The notes under the pieces: generated by a model
What the model saw: only the letters and a program-made list of their open reading frames with translations
Told to the model about the DNA's origin: nothing
Database searches by the model: none
Source of the DNA: Paramarasmius palmivorus
Lineage: Eukaryota; Basidiomycota; Agaricomycetes; Agaricales; Marasmiaceae
NCBI GenBank assembly: GCA_037176845.1
Contig: JAYKXP010000035.1
Span: forward strand, 62,001 to 126,000
Length of the DNA stretch: 64,000 nucleotides
Direction of reading: 5' to 3'
Made by a program: the position numbers and the translations under genes
Shown: piece after piece, positions 23,597 to 33,892 of the stretch
Numbering within the stretch: the stretch's first letter is position 1
Layout of the letters: every line of letters starts with the position of its first letter

Positions 23597-25297
23597 CTAG
23601 TAATCAATAGGAGTTTGGGGCATTCTGTAGGTAGAGCTTTCCTTTACATCCTCTGGATCGTGAACCCAAGACAATACAACACCTCTTTCTTTGAGCAACG
23701 CAATCTTCTCAACACTGGCGTCGTACCGGAGAGATTGGAAGACGACCTTTAACGATAATAGCTTGGCTGATTCGCTGCCATCTTGGCCTGACCGGGCTAC
23801 TACTAGTGCAGCGAGTTGATCTGCCAGGACGAAATCAACGCGTTCCAACGTGATTCGTTCCAATCGTGGACAAAGGACTTCTCCAACATCGGGAGCTCCC
23901 AGCCTCCGAATGACATCTGGGGTAACTGCTGGAGGTGGGTGCGGCGACGTCACCCATTCGTTCGTCATATAATTGGCCCTGGGGCGTTCGATCTCCTGGC
24001 CAGACACGCGTAGTGTAGTTAGTGAAGGAACGCGCTCCAAACACGCGATCAGCATCTCGCTGGAAAGGCACAGCTCGAGGTCCATGTGTGTGATGGAACA
24101 ACGAGATCGAGCGAGGCAGTCGAGGAAAGGCACCATATCCAAATGATACTGCATGTGCACGAGCACGCCGAGAGCCAGCCAGGATAATGACGGGGTTTCG
24201 ACAACATCGAAAATCTTCATGATGGAAGGTTGAGCCGCATCATTCTCGATGAGAACGGCTATGTCAAGACGCCAAAGGTGCCTCCATCTGTGCACAGGCA
24301 AATGGAGATCTTCTGTGAAATCACCTGGAGAACCGACTGAGAAGGAGAGTTCGCAGATGCGCAAGGATGGACATGTGCAAGCAATGGTATGGATGAGCTG
24401 TTTCGGCCTCGATTGGGTGGTTTTGGTATTCATTCTGAGCTCGGTCAAAGTGTGCCACGAGACTGGTAGCGTGAAGGGGTCGGCCGCTAAACTATGGTCG
24501 GTGATGCTGACACTACGGAGTGAAGGTGCTCGCAAGAGTTTAGAAAGCGGATAAGAGGTGGAATCCGATCCGGGGAAGAAATAGTTCCCACCGATATGCA
24601 GGGATTCCAATAAGGGAATATCGTCCGCAGTAAGGTTGTGGAATGTGAGTGGTATTAATTGATACCACAGACCCCGAAGACAGAGGCCTTTCAGCTGGCG
24701 CGAGTAGCGAGGAATTATATTCATCAGCTCGGAATAGGCCTCGTTCATCTCAGCGCGAGATTTCCCAAGGCCCGGTGCTGGTGGTGGCATAGCAATCGAG
24801 ATGGTAAGCGGTACACGCCTTGCCCTTTCCAGCCAAACCTTCAACCCTTCAGTCAAGGTATTTACTTTGGCACGATATCTGTCGTCCACGGGCCGCCTGG
24901 ATATACCTGGGGGTGCAAGATGGATAGCCCTCCAAAGACGAGGTGTGCTAAGGGCAATGGAACGCCAGGAGCGGCAGACTCGGGTGAGCAGAAGTGGTGC
25001 TTCTGCAATACTGTTTAGTGGAAGTCGATTTTTTGGGAGACATTGCAGGAATATCTCTGAAAGGACGTCCTGTGGAAGCCGGCGCATGGGTGATAACAAA
25101 GCTCGATGCGCCTCAGCAACGGCACGCACTTCATTACAGTCAACGATGGGCCAAGAGAGGATATCTGTATACCTTGCCACTGCTTCGTCCATCAAACTTA
25201 TAAAATCCCGGAGAGCTTCAACCTCGTTATCCGAGGGTGAGTAGTTGGATTGTAAGACATGGCGAAATTTTGATTCAAGATAGAAATGCGTACTCAT
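23597..25297 (-). CDS. F-box protein with leucine-rich C-terminus (agaricomycete expanded family)
   Basis: Intronless 566-aa ORF from ATG 25297 (MSTHFYLESKFRHVLQS). A heptad-rich N-terminal helix is followed by a Cys/His-poor linker and the F-box-like core: SPMRRLPQDVLSEIFLQCLP, then APLLLTRVCRSWRSIALSTP and LWRAIHLA. Irregular leucine-rich repeats follow (LKGLCLRGLWYQ, LLESLHIGGNYF, SLTTLRVSGQEI, LERITLERVDF). It is a putative SCF substrate receptor. The substrate is unknown. A GTG-started extension upstream to 25348 is not needed, because the ATG start matches other family members. Confidence 0.85.
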   Translation of the reverse strand: MSTHFYLESKFRHVLQSNYSPSDNEVEALRDFISLMDEAVARYTDILSWPIVDCNEVRAVAEAHRALLSPMRRLPQDVLSEIFLQCLPKNRLPLNSIAEAPLLLTRVCRSWRSIALSTPRLWRAIHLAPPGISRRPVDDRYRAKVNTLTEGLKVWLERARRVPLTISIAMPPPAPGLGKSRAEMNEAYSELMNIIPRYSRQLKGLCLRGLWYQLIPLTFHNLTADDIPLLESLHIGGNYFFPGSDSTSYPLSKLLRAPSLRSVSITDHSLAADPFTLPVSWHTLTELRMNTKTTQSRPKQLIHTIACTCPSLRICELSFSVGSPGDFTEDLHLPVHRWRHLWRLDIAVLIENDAAQPSIMKIFDVVETPSLSWLALGVLVHMQYHLDMVPFLDCLARSRCSITHMDLELCLSSEMLIACLERVPSLTTLRVSGQEIERPRANYMTNEWVTSPHPPPAVTPDVIRRLGAPDVGEVLCPRLERITLERVDFVLADQLAALVVARSGQDGSESAKLLSLKVVFQSLRYDASVEKIALLKERGVVLSWVHDPEDVKESSTYRMPQTPIDY

Positions 25298-25671
25298 AGA
25301 ATGATACTGAGGAGTTTTCAGTACTACCTTATAGTGATGTGGAACCACTTACTTCCATGATGCAGAATATTAGAAGACCTTATAGTATATTTTGAGATGA
25401 GTGTCAGAGAGAAGAAGGAAAAGAGGGTAAAACCGTGACTCAGGGGCTCGGGGCGGAACTTCGAGGTTCGGCCCCCGATCGATCACATGTCCCGCCCGAC
25501 GCATGTGACCAGTCCTGATGATGTGAACCTGGACCGCGTCTAGTCTTAGGCAAGTCGCGGGGGGGTTGCAGCGCACCCATTTCTTACCTAATATATGTAC
25601 CTGTTTGTATCGCCTTTGGGTGTATAGCCACCATCCAATTTTGTACTGCCGCGTCCATCTGCCATTTTCCG
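25298..25671. other. Intergenic between F-box gene and RecQ relic
   Basis: 374 bases with a G7 run near 25,559 and no supported gene. It marks the change from conserved genes to repeat-rich sequence. Confidence 0.35.
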
Positions 25672-26165
25672 ATGACCGTAAAGCTCGATTTCCGATCTTC
25701 TGAAGGCCTCAAAGTCATCGACTCGATTGTGAAGAAGCGTATCCCTCAATGGAAGGACGGTTTGAAGCCGCATCAAAGAGAACCAATTGCCGAAATTCTT
25801 GATCTGATGCAGGTGATGTACATTACTGGTACTGGTGACGGAAAATCGGCTCTATTCATCGTTCCCATCCTTGTCCATCTGGAGATCAGCCAAAACACTC
25901 GGAAATACCCTCAGTTCAACGTTCCGATCAAGAAGAAGCCAGTCGGGATTGTGATAGCACCCACCAAAGCTTCTCCGGAAACAACTTTCATCTGATTCGA
26001 CGTTCCAATGAACGCCCCAACACTAAAATTATTGTACAAACTCTCACGTCTCCGATTGGTGGTCTTGACTTTCCGCAACTCATTCCGTATCTCAACGAAC
26101 GTCGTAAAACAATCATCCATGTCCAAACCATTGAACTCGCACAGTTGATGTGCTACCAGTTGGCT
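25672..26165 (+). pseudogene. Relic of a RecQ-type DEAD/H-box helicase
   Basis: Starts MTVKLDFRSSEGLKVIDSIV and contains the N-terminal helicase region KKRIPQWKDGLKPHQRE and a Walker-A-like TGTGDGKSALF, then VPIKKKPVGIVIAPTK (motif Ia region). It stops shortly afterwards at 25,993. In another frame (about 25,990-26,165) the sequence resumes with NTKIIVQTLTSPIGGLDFPQ and ERRKTIIHVQTIELAQL, which resembles a later part of the same family. The helicase core between them (DEAH box and so on) is missing. This is an internally deleted and frameshifted copy. Agaricomycete RecQ-like families of this kind are multicopy and often found near chromosome ends or mobile DNA. Confidence 0.65.
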
Positions 26166-28387
26166 GAAAAGCGCGGCTCAAGGGTGTGAGATGAGGAATG
26201 TGTGGGACGGGAGGTGCTATATTCTTTGTTACCCGTCTGCCTCGGCCTCTAGATGGTACGGCTGGTGGATCAAGGATAGGAACATCAGTTGAATTGGATG
26301 AGGCCGAGTTTGTGGGTGTGAAGGTGCTTGGTAGCGTATTACGTCGCGGTAGGCTCTCAGAAGGATTCATGGCACTCGAGTATTGAGTTTATATCGAAAT
26401 TGAATTGACCGACGCGAATCTGCTGCTGCAGTCGCGTCGCACAGGTGAGAGTCGGGGAAGCAAAATTTTCGCTCGGCGCTTAGCTCACACGTGAGGAATT
26501 ATTAGGTAATAATGGCATGCGCTGCAAGACCCCCGACAAAAGTAACAGACGCTCGTCATCGTCACGGTATACATAAGTCTGTCTACGAGAGACTAGACCG
26601 CGTCCTCTTTTCTGCCAGTGAGTCTCATCCCATCATAGCCGTCTAACTGCATTGTCCAGCTTCACAAAGACACTCGAGCCTTGGGTTATATCGGTTGATG
26701 ACTAGGCAATGTTTCTGGTCAACAGCATGTGTAGTTTAGTCGACGTTGTGATGAAGGCTCTATCCCGGCGGAACTTTCGAGGTGTTGACTTATGGAGCTC
26801 GGGTCTGGTGCGTCTCCTCCGTCACCTACTAATGCTCCACCAGCTCAAGGTCACCTCCAGGTATACATATTAGGCATAATTCATTAACGATACACAAGAA
26901 CACCGAATGACCTATCTTACACAGCTAGTAGTACAATGTCCAAGTCTCAAGTCCATGAAGTAACGAGTTCACCACATAGTCCAAACCTAGTGCCGTTTCC
27001 CTCGCCCGCTAGAAATTTCAGCGGCCATTGTACGTCTGATCGCCATCGTTGCTCCAGTCAAATTTCTGTCCGTCGGAGGCGGTGGTGTTGCCAGAAGACC
27101 TTGAAGGAAGAGGATCTACGGAGGAATGGTTATGACCATCAACGGTGAGTAAACGGTGATCGTCATCACGTTTCAATCCACTCACAGGGTTGTCCAGGGC
27201 CTACATTCAGCCCATTGAAGATACCGTTCTCTCGGCCGGTGCTTCTAGCCTTGAAAGTGAACGGTATATTCCGTTGGCGGACCCTCGATGTGGAAGAATC
27301 GTAACATCCATTCCACATAACGTTCCTGTTTCCTCGCTGCCTTGTCGAAAACGCTGTACGTCTGCTTTGCATGGTCTGAACAACGCTGGAGATATCGCCC
27401 GGGAGAATCACCCTCGACTGTTCCCAACGAGTACCATGTCCATGAAAACGCGTCAAGGTGGACTCTAGGGGCAAGTTCAATAGTATCATTCCGCGTGGCT
27501 AGAGCATCACTCACCCATAATTACAGAGCCATTCAAAGTCGCGTGGTCGTTCCCATTGTCAAAAGTACTGTATACGGCTTCGGCTTCTGGCACTGAATCA
27601 AGAAAGGCTTGAAGTTCACGGTCGAGTTCTTGTGCGTGAACGGGGTTCTCTCGCTGAGCCGAGAAGCGACTGTCGATGATCAGTGTGCTGTTCAAGGTTC
27701 TGTTGCGTTCCCCGTTGTTACTCGTCTTGTATACGTCCAGCCTCGTCCTAATGGTCCTCCGCTGGTGTCGATCTACTGGCATGATAATCTGCATGGAAGG
27801 CTCAGGTCTAGGTTCACGGAAGGAAGAAAGGATACTGGCCTGTTCGGTGTCCTGTATGTGTTGACCTACTGGTCTGGGGAACTTGAGAGAGAGCCTGCGG
27901 GTTTTTATGGACCTCGGAGCAAAGCCTCTTACATACACACCTGGAAACCCGTCAGTGGCATTCGTTTATCGTAGTTTGGAAATACATGTAAGTTCCATAC
28001 TTTGCACAATGAGATGCAACGTTCCGATCGAAGCTGAAGGTGGAAGACGTTCCTATTCGCCATGCCGACGCTATTGTTGACTGCAAAGAGTACAAGGTCG
28101 CTATTGTTCTTGACGGCAAAATGCTCGGTGTACCTCGACAAGCCTTCAGTGGCGTTGTTACATGGTTACACATGGACACACAGCATCAACTGTAGGTCCA
28201 AGCGTATGGTGATGGGTGAATTATGGCACACGGAGACACGAAAGAAGCATCCTTGTATTCTTTTGACAGCATTGATAAGGATGATCATAGGCCGTTGTCA
28301 GAGCGGAACTCGGTGCGTTGATGGCATTTCGCTTTGATCATGTAGGAAGATCAAGCAGGAAGACAGATGCTATTGTGAGATTTCATC
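26166..28387. other. Unresolved region with coding-like ORFs on both strands
   Basis: No gene could be modelled confidently. Minus-strand ORFs at 27,245-27,514 (SWTWYSLGTVEGDSPGRYL, YVEWMLRFFHIEGPPTEY) and 27,507-27,938 (ELDRELQAFLDSVPEAEAVY) look protein-like but do not splice in frame with each other. On the plus strand, about 28,020-28,195 reads ATFRSKLKVEDVPIRHADAI and VAIVLDGKMLGVPRQAFSGV, also protein-like. The region 26,400-26,930 holds nothing recognisable. Relics of several genes or of mobile DNA are the likeliest content. Confidence 0.3.
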
Positions 28388-29935
28388 CTAGACAGGTACA
28401 TCGTGATAACCCCAGTCCTCCTTCCCAAAATCCCAAAAGTCAAGCACCGTCCCATCCGCCTTATTGCTTGCAGCAACACACCATCTCCCGTGAAATGCGA
28501 CCTGCCATACATTGGTTATACCAGAGAGTAAATCCTTGGACGGCAGCATCCCATCCTCGTCTCCCCCAGCACTTGACGCATCCCCCTTCAAATCCCACAC
28601 TTTCAAGGTTTCATCGCCCCCGCTGACGATTTTGGTGTCGTCGTTCTGGAAGCAGGTTATCGCACCGGTGTGTGCGGTCAAGACGTGTTTGACTTCTCCA
28701 GTATCGGGATTCCAGACTCTGAGGGTCGCATCTGCTGCCCCCGAGACCAGATATGATGGCGAAAGGCCAAGTAGGCCGACTAGGGAGGTATGTCCAAGCA
28801 GAACGCAAATGCATGTTCCTTCGGTAAGTGACCATATTCTGATGGTGCCATCCATCGAGCCAGACATCGTCTGGTTGCGTGTCGAATCGAGCACTACGGT
28901 GTAGACTAGAAAGTGTATCAGCGCATGTATACGAGATTAAAACAACCCTGGTACATACCTTTCTGTGTATGACCTGTCAACACCCATCTACACACACCAT
29001 CTATTATATCCCAGACTCGGACCGTATAGTCATAGCTTCCTGAAACGGCTGTGCGTCCTCTAGCGGCTAGTGCTCGGACGGCATCGTCGTGTCCTTCGAG
29101 GTGATGTAAGTGGTATGGGTTGTCATCGGTATTCTGAGACTATACAACATCAGGGTTTGACTATGGGGCGTGTAACAGTGAGGACGCTTACATATTCGTC
29201 GTTTTCGCCGTCGATGCTTTTGTACTCCTGGTCATTCTTTCCTGGGAAAGACCACACTCGAAGTGAGTGATCTCTAGAGCCGGATACGATCAATGGTCGA
29301 TTTAGCCGTTCTTCTGCCTTGGTACTATCTGGTACAAGTTAGTCACCCAAATCAAGCTACATGGGCACGAGAAGACACGTACCTTCTCCGATATCTTTAT
29401 CTACCTCTGCAGGATCGACAACAGCGAGACACCGTACAGTGGAAGTGTGTCCACCAAAGATGTGTGTGCACTTCCCGTTCTCCAAATCCCATACACGAAC
29501 TGTACGATCGGTACTTCCGCTCACGAGCATTCCTTCCCTCGCTCCTAGTGCCCAGATCCCCCCCTCATGCCCCTCAAGGGACATTTCCAACTCTGCGGTT
29601 TGAGGGTCGTGTACGTGGATAGTGTGGTCGTCGGACGCGGAGATGATTCGGTGCCCTTTGGAGGGAACGAGCGCAAAGAGGAGGCATGTCACCACCGAGT
29701 GACCATGCGCTGGAATGGATATGTGCTTTGGATAGGTGTTGGGCGCACTCATCGAATAAGGTGTCGAACAGGATGTCGTAGTTGGGGTTGACCAGTGCTG
29801 CCTTGAAAGCGCTTTCCTTCCCGAATCTGCTCGCAGCCCAGCGCTAGAAATGGTGTTTTCATCGGGTGCCTTCCAAAACCTGGGAGGGGCCGTTTGGACC
29901 ACTAGATGCAGAGGATGACATGTGTAGTGAGGGGC
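28388..29935 (-). CDS. Cdc4/Pop1-type WD40 beta-propeller protein without a detectable F-box
   Basis: Minus-strand gene with three clear introns. Successive WD repeats read RIISASDDHTIHVHDP, LVSGSTDRTVRVWDLENG, GGHTSTVRCLAVVDP, IVSGSRDHSLRVWSFPG, AVSGSYDYTVRVWDIIDG, TMSGSMDGTIRIWSLTEG, LVSGAADATLRVWNPDTG and IVSGGDETLKVWDLKG. The C-terminal SGITNVWQVAFHGRWCVAAS with VLDFWDFG is typical of Cdc4/Pop1 substrate receptors. The expected N-terminal F-box is absent: before the first repeat there is only a short segment (KHISIPAHGHSVVTCLLF and about 60 residues). The start is unresolved between an ATG at about 29,920 with an extra intron and a downstream one. It could be a truncated paralogue acting without SCF, or a gene whose 5' end was lost. 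A decayed copy lies at 58.9-60.0 kb. Confidence 0.72.
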
Positions 29936-30025
29936 CGCCCACTATCCGGAGCCATGTTGACAATGACAGTCGATGAGGATGTCAAGAGGATGCCCCGCCT
30001 CCGATGAGCCTGCTACTCGGCAATG

Positions 30026-30034
30026 GTAGGCACC
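30026..30034. repeat. Candidate target-site duplication, left copy (GTAGGCACC)
   Basis: The same nine bases occur directly outside the right terminal inverted repeat at 46530-46538, in the same orientation. KDZ/Zisupton elements are known, as I recall, for ~8-bp duplications. Nine bases is near that but not proof. Confidence 0.5.
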
Positions 30035-30109
30035 AGATAGCCGCGTGTGAAAAGACCCGGAGTGACCATCCCTGCCTTTTTCTTTGTTGATTACACGCCC
30101 GCCCACTTT
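30035..30109 (+). repeat. Left terminal inverted repeat
   Basis: Reads inward AGATAGCCGCGTGTGAAA ... GCCTTTTTC ... CGCCCGCCCACTTT. The right end read inward gives GGGGCAGCCGCGTGTGAAA ... GTCCGCC ... CCCGCCCGCTCACTTT. The two 75/76-base ends share an exact 13-base block, GCCGCGTGTGAAA, and a second block CGCCCGC(C/T)CACTTT at the same spacing. Confidence 0.65.
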
Positions 30110-30129
30110 CTGTTCTTGCTGTCACTACG

Positions 30130-31560
30130 CAATTAATCTACACAGCCATGCATTGTTTATTTGAGTCCGTGGGAACCGTAACACAAACCTCAAAGATCAA
30201 AGCACGCGAAAGGACTCAGTGTACACAAACCATTTTGCTATGTGACGAGAAACAGTGTGTACAGACCGTTTCTCGCATTTTTGCATCTCAGGTCTGCTAC
30301 ATATATGTGAGTGCCATAGCACCCATTTCTGACGTTGATGCTCATGTTAGTTCGCACAGACTGTTTTAGTCAGTACATGAAGACCGTTTTGCTCAAGCCC
30401 ACCCGAAGTCAGTATCTCCGAACCATAACTACCCCCGACAGAGATCTTTTGAACTCAGTTTACCCGTACCGTTTGGCCTTGGTGAGTTCCAACACACTCA
30501 TTGCTGACAACGGTGCTAACGAAGTCAGTTCATGAAGACTGTTTTGCTCAAGCCCACCCGAAGTCAGTATCTCCGGACCATAATTACCCCCGACAGAGAT
30601 CTTTTGAACTCAGTTTACCCGTACCGTTTGGCCTTGGTGAGTTCCAACACACTCATTGCTGACAACGGTGCTAACGAAGTCAGTTCATGAAGACCGTTTT
30701 GCTCAAGCCCACCCGAGGTCAGTATCTCCGAACCATAACTACCCCCGACAGAGACCTTTTGAACTCAGTTCACCAGTACCGTTCCGCCTTGGTGAGTGTA
30801 GTCACACTCAATTCTGATGGGGTGCTGATCTTGGTTCATCCAGACCGTTTCACTCACACTCGCTCAAGGTTGGTTTCACCAGACTATTATAATGCTCGTG
30901 GTACCCAACTGCCACAAGTCAGTCTGCCTATACGATTTATCCCAGGTGAGTGCTGTAGCACTCATTTCTGATGCTCGTACTAAAGACGGTTCATGAAGAC
31001 GGTTCTGCTCAAGCCCACCCGAACTCGGTATCTCCGAACCAATCCTATGCCCGACCAAGACCTCTCGAAATCAGTTTACCCGTACCGTGCCGCCTTGGTG
31101 GGTTCAGGCATACTCATTTATGATAGTGCTGAGCTTGCTTTATACAGACCGTTTCGCTACCAAGTCGGTTTCACCAAACTATCATTACGCCCAGCGGCAC
31201 CCAAAAGTTCACTCTTTGAAGTCGGTTTACCCGTACGATTCAGCCTAGGTGAGTTCCCTAGCACTCATTTCCGACGCGGATACTGAAGTGGGTTCCCGGA
31301 GACTGTTTTGCTAGCGCCTACCTGAAGTTGGTTGGTATCGCCGAACCATTACGTTAGCCAACAGTAAGGCGCCGGAAGTTAGTCCTCCCATACCATTCCG
31401 TCTCGGTGAGTTCAATCACACTCATTTCTGATCCTATGGCTAATCTTGGTTCAAGCACACTGTTTCGCTTGCCTGCATCCGAAATGAGTTTCCTCAAACC
31501 ATATTCGTATGATCCAGACCATGAGTAAAGATATCAGTTCATGCATACTCTACCCTGCCT
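30130..31560 (+). repeat. Left subterminal tandem array, about 155-bp unit
   Basis: Units begin with CATGAAGACCGTTTTGCTC at 30376, 30531, 30686 and 30992, so the period is 155 bases (the last step spans two diverged units). The first three units are almost identical, and flanking units are increasingly diverged. Typical words are CAAGCCCACCCGA, TTACCCGTACCGTT, and GGTGAGTTCC followed by ACTCATT. Short ORFs here are artefacts of the repeat. Segments resemble the reverse complement of the array at 44.3-46.4 kb. Confidence 0.8.
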
Positions 31561-31754
31561 GCAAGTGGACTAGAACTCTTGCAACACCTTGTGCTAACCT
31601 GTCGTCAATGAACGCCTAAACTTTCAGTGTGTCTATTCATGGATATCTAACTGTTTATCTTGGACTCCCCGCCTCGGAGTATCCGTGATCTGAAGACCAG
31701 AAGGGAAAAAAATTACAACCATGCTAGGCACACATCGTGTGTGAATGTGAAAGA

Positions 31755-31835
31755 CAGTCACAGCCGGAGTCGAACCTGCAACGTCAATGCGTGAACATAC
31801 AAACAGGCCGCGAAACCACTGTGCCGCAAGGTGGA
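31755..31835 (-). other. tRNA-like sequence (B-box plus D-arm-like part)
   Basis: On the minus strand a perfect Pol III B-box GGTTCGACTCC is preceded by a D-arm-like GGCACAGTGGTTTCGCGGCC, at tRNA-like spacing. The two sides of the acceptor stem do not pair, so a functional tRNA is unlikely. A tRNA pseudogene or the head of a tRNA-derived SINE is more plausible. It lies inside the transposon, just upstream of the F-box gene. Confidence 0.35.
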
Positions 31836-31946
31836 TGTCGTTCTCGGAAAACATTTGGCCTAAGCCCCTTCACGTCGGAGCAAGGTACTGTCGGGGTTCT
31901 CTTTGTTTTCTCTCGCCATCCACTCACTTTTGATTCGCATCTCCCG

Positions 31947-33498
31947 ATGGGTTCTACTCTCAGCCTTGTTGTTGCGCAGCTTTCCCAAGACATCGACAAT
32001 CTACCCCCATGCCCCAGGTGAGTGTTCTTTCCTGAAAATTAAAAGCTGTTGTTCATTGCTGGACCTCAGAGCTACGGACGAGCGGGAGGTCAACAAGAAA
32101 ATGGCTTCCCTGCTTTTTCTCGAGCTCCAGCCGCTCCGACATCGCCTCAACCAGTTCCGAAATACCTTCCCAGAAGACGAATTCAAACGTCTACGACGTA
32201 AACTTCGAGGACATTACCAAGCGGGTCGAAGACTTGCCTCTCCCATCCACGGCTGCCCGCTAGAGGTCCTTTCAGCCATCCTTTCCCATGTTATCCAGCC
32301 CGTGGAGGTCACAGAACTCACGTTGAGTACTTGGGGTGGTAACAGCGACGCTCTAGCTCAATTCACGCCTTTATATCCCTGGGCATATGTCTCCTCTAAA
32401 TTCCGCAGAGCCCTTCTTACTACTCCACGCCATTTTGATCACATTGTCGTCCATCGTCACGCTCGATGTGTTGGGGAAGGTGCACACCGTCCTATGCTCA
32501 TGGAAAAACTCAATTTCTTCCTGAGCCTTTCTGGAGTACTGCCTCTCCACGTTAAAGTCGTTCTTTCTCTCCAATGGGGAGATCAAAATGACACTGCGGC
32601 TCTTCCGACGTGCCCTATCATCAATCGACTTCTGGAGAGACCATGGAAGTCTTTCAGTATCCAGGGGTCTGCCAGAAACTCGTCAATCCTTCTTCTTCGA
32701 CACACCATTGCTCTCATCACTCCCAACGTATTAACAACGTTGGAACTTCATATTGCTGAAGGACCTACTCTCGACTCATATCGAGAGCTATCACGCCTTC
32801 CAAGTACAATAACGACACTTCGGCTCAGTTTTGGATGCGGCTACCCCGACACTCCCGTATCCTTCGCAATTTTGCTTCCCCATATCACAGATCTGCGCGT
32901 TCGGGGATGTCTTAGGTCCATCTTCACAGTGTTGATAGGGTGTCCCGAGGTCCGGCGTCTGGAAGCCGTAATGGTCGGCAATATCATCCCAGAATGGTAC
33001 CTCACCTTCACGATGCCAAGTATCGAGTACATTGAGGCATCTGTTGATGCGTACCCTGGAGAGGAATTCCTTCCCTTCTTTCGCTACCTCCGTGCTCCTT
33101 CCACTCAGAGTCTGGTTGTTCATTGGAATGTTTCCTCGCCCAAAATCACCAGTGGTCTTTTCCCCGCCATGGACAAGTTCATCTGGTCGTTAGATGATTT
33201 TAGGGACCTCACACTCCTGGGTACACCCTTCTCCTTTCAAGAGGCGCGTGCGATGATGGGATCTGCAAGCCGGCTCTTTTACACGTCATCTGATCCATAT
33301 CGATGGAGATTATCATGGGAAGTCGAGAACTGGACATGGAGGCGAGATAGTCAGGAAGACTCTGATTCCCTCGCATCTTCGGTTGATGAGGAATGGGGTG
33401 GCGCGACCCCTCCTTGGGGTTGGCGGATGAATAATGAATGGGGCGACGCATGGGACGATGGTAGTTCAGGAGGTTATGGTGATGCAACAGCAGATTGA
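31947..33498 (+). CDS. F-box-like leucine-rich protein carried inside the transposon
   Basis: Two exons: 31947-32019 (MGSTLSLVVAQLSQDIDNLP) and from 32072 to the stop at 33498. The intron is GTGAGT...CTCAG and phase is preserved (PCPR|ATDERE). A helical N-terminus (ELQPLRHRLNQFRNTFP) leads to the F-box-like core SPIHGCPLEVLSAILSHVI with ALLTTPRHFDHIVVH, then leucine-rich repeats (LTTLELHIAEGP, TITTLRLSFGCG, HITDLRVRGCL). The tail is acidic and Trp/Gly-rich (EEWGGATPPWGWRMNNEWGD). It is a putative SCF receptor, as in many agaricomycete expansions. It is intact and has ordinary base use, so it is either recently captured cargo or a host gene overrun by the element. Confidence 0.78.
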
Positions 33499-33833
33499 TA
33501 CTGTGTCAAGCTCGTTTAGAATTTGTTTTGTACTACCAGAATAATACAACCCTGCTCAGAAATCCACACTTGAGAATTGTGTTTTCGTACCAGCATACTT
33601 CAGGATGTACCCCTTGAGCCGGCGGCATTCAGTATGCTATCAAATATCTATCCTTATCGTGACGCTTGACGCGGCGCTATCACCTCAAAAATTTGATTCC
33701 GGAATTTGATTGGAGTACTTTCTAAGTTGAATTTTTAACTACGTTCCCGGCTTAAAGCGATCTGAGCAGCGTGTCTAGACCTCTCAATCAAGCATTCTTA
33801 AACAAGAGTGGTGTGTGTTGAGGGGGACACAAC

Positions 33834-33861
33834 AAGAGTTAATTAATTGTATAAATGGAGT

Positions 33862-33892
<31 letters not shown>

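Noticed and set aside
30335..31286. Several 60-97-codon ORFs in the left array
   Set aside because: They repeat with the 155-bp period and carry no domain, so they are products of the tandem repeat.
30130..31560. CRISPR-like array
   Set aside because: The units are about 155 bp, contiguous and without unique spacers, in a eukaryotic context.
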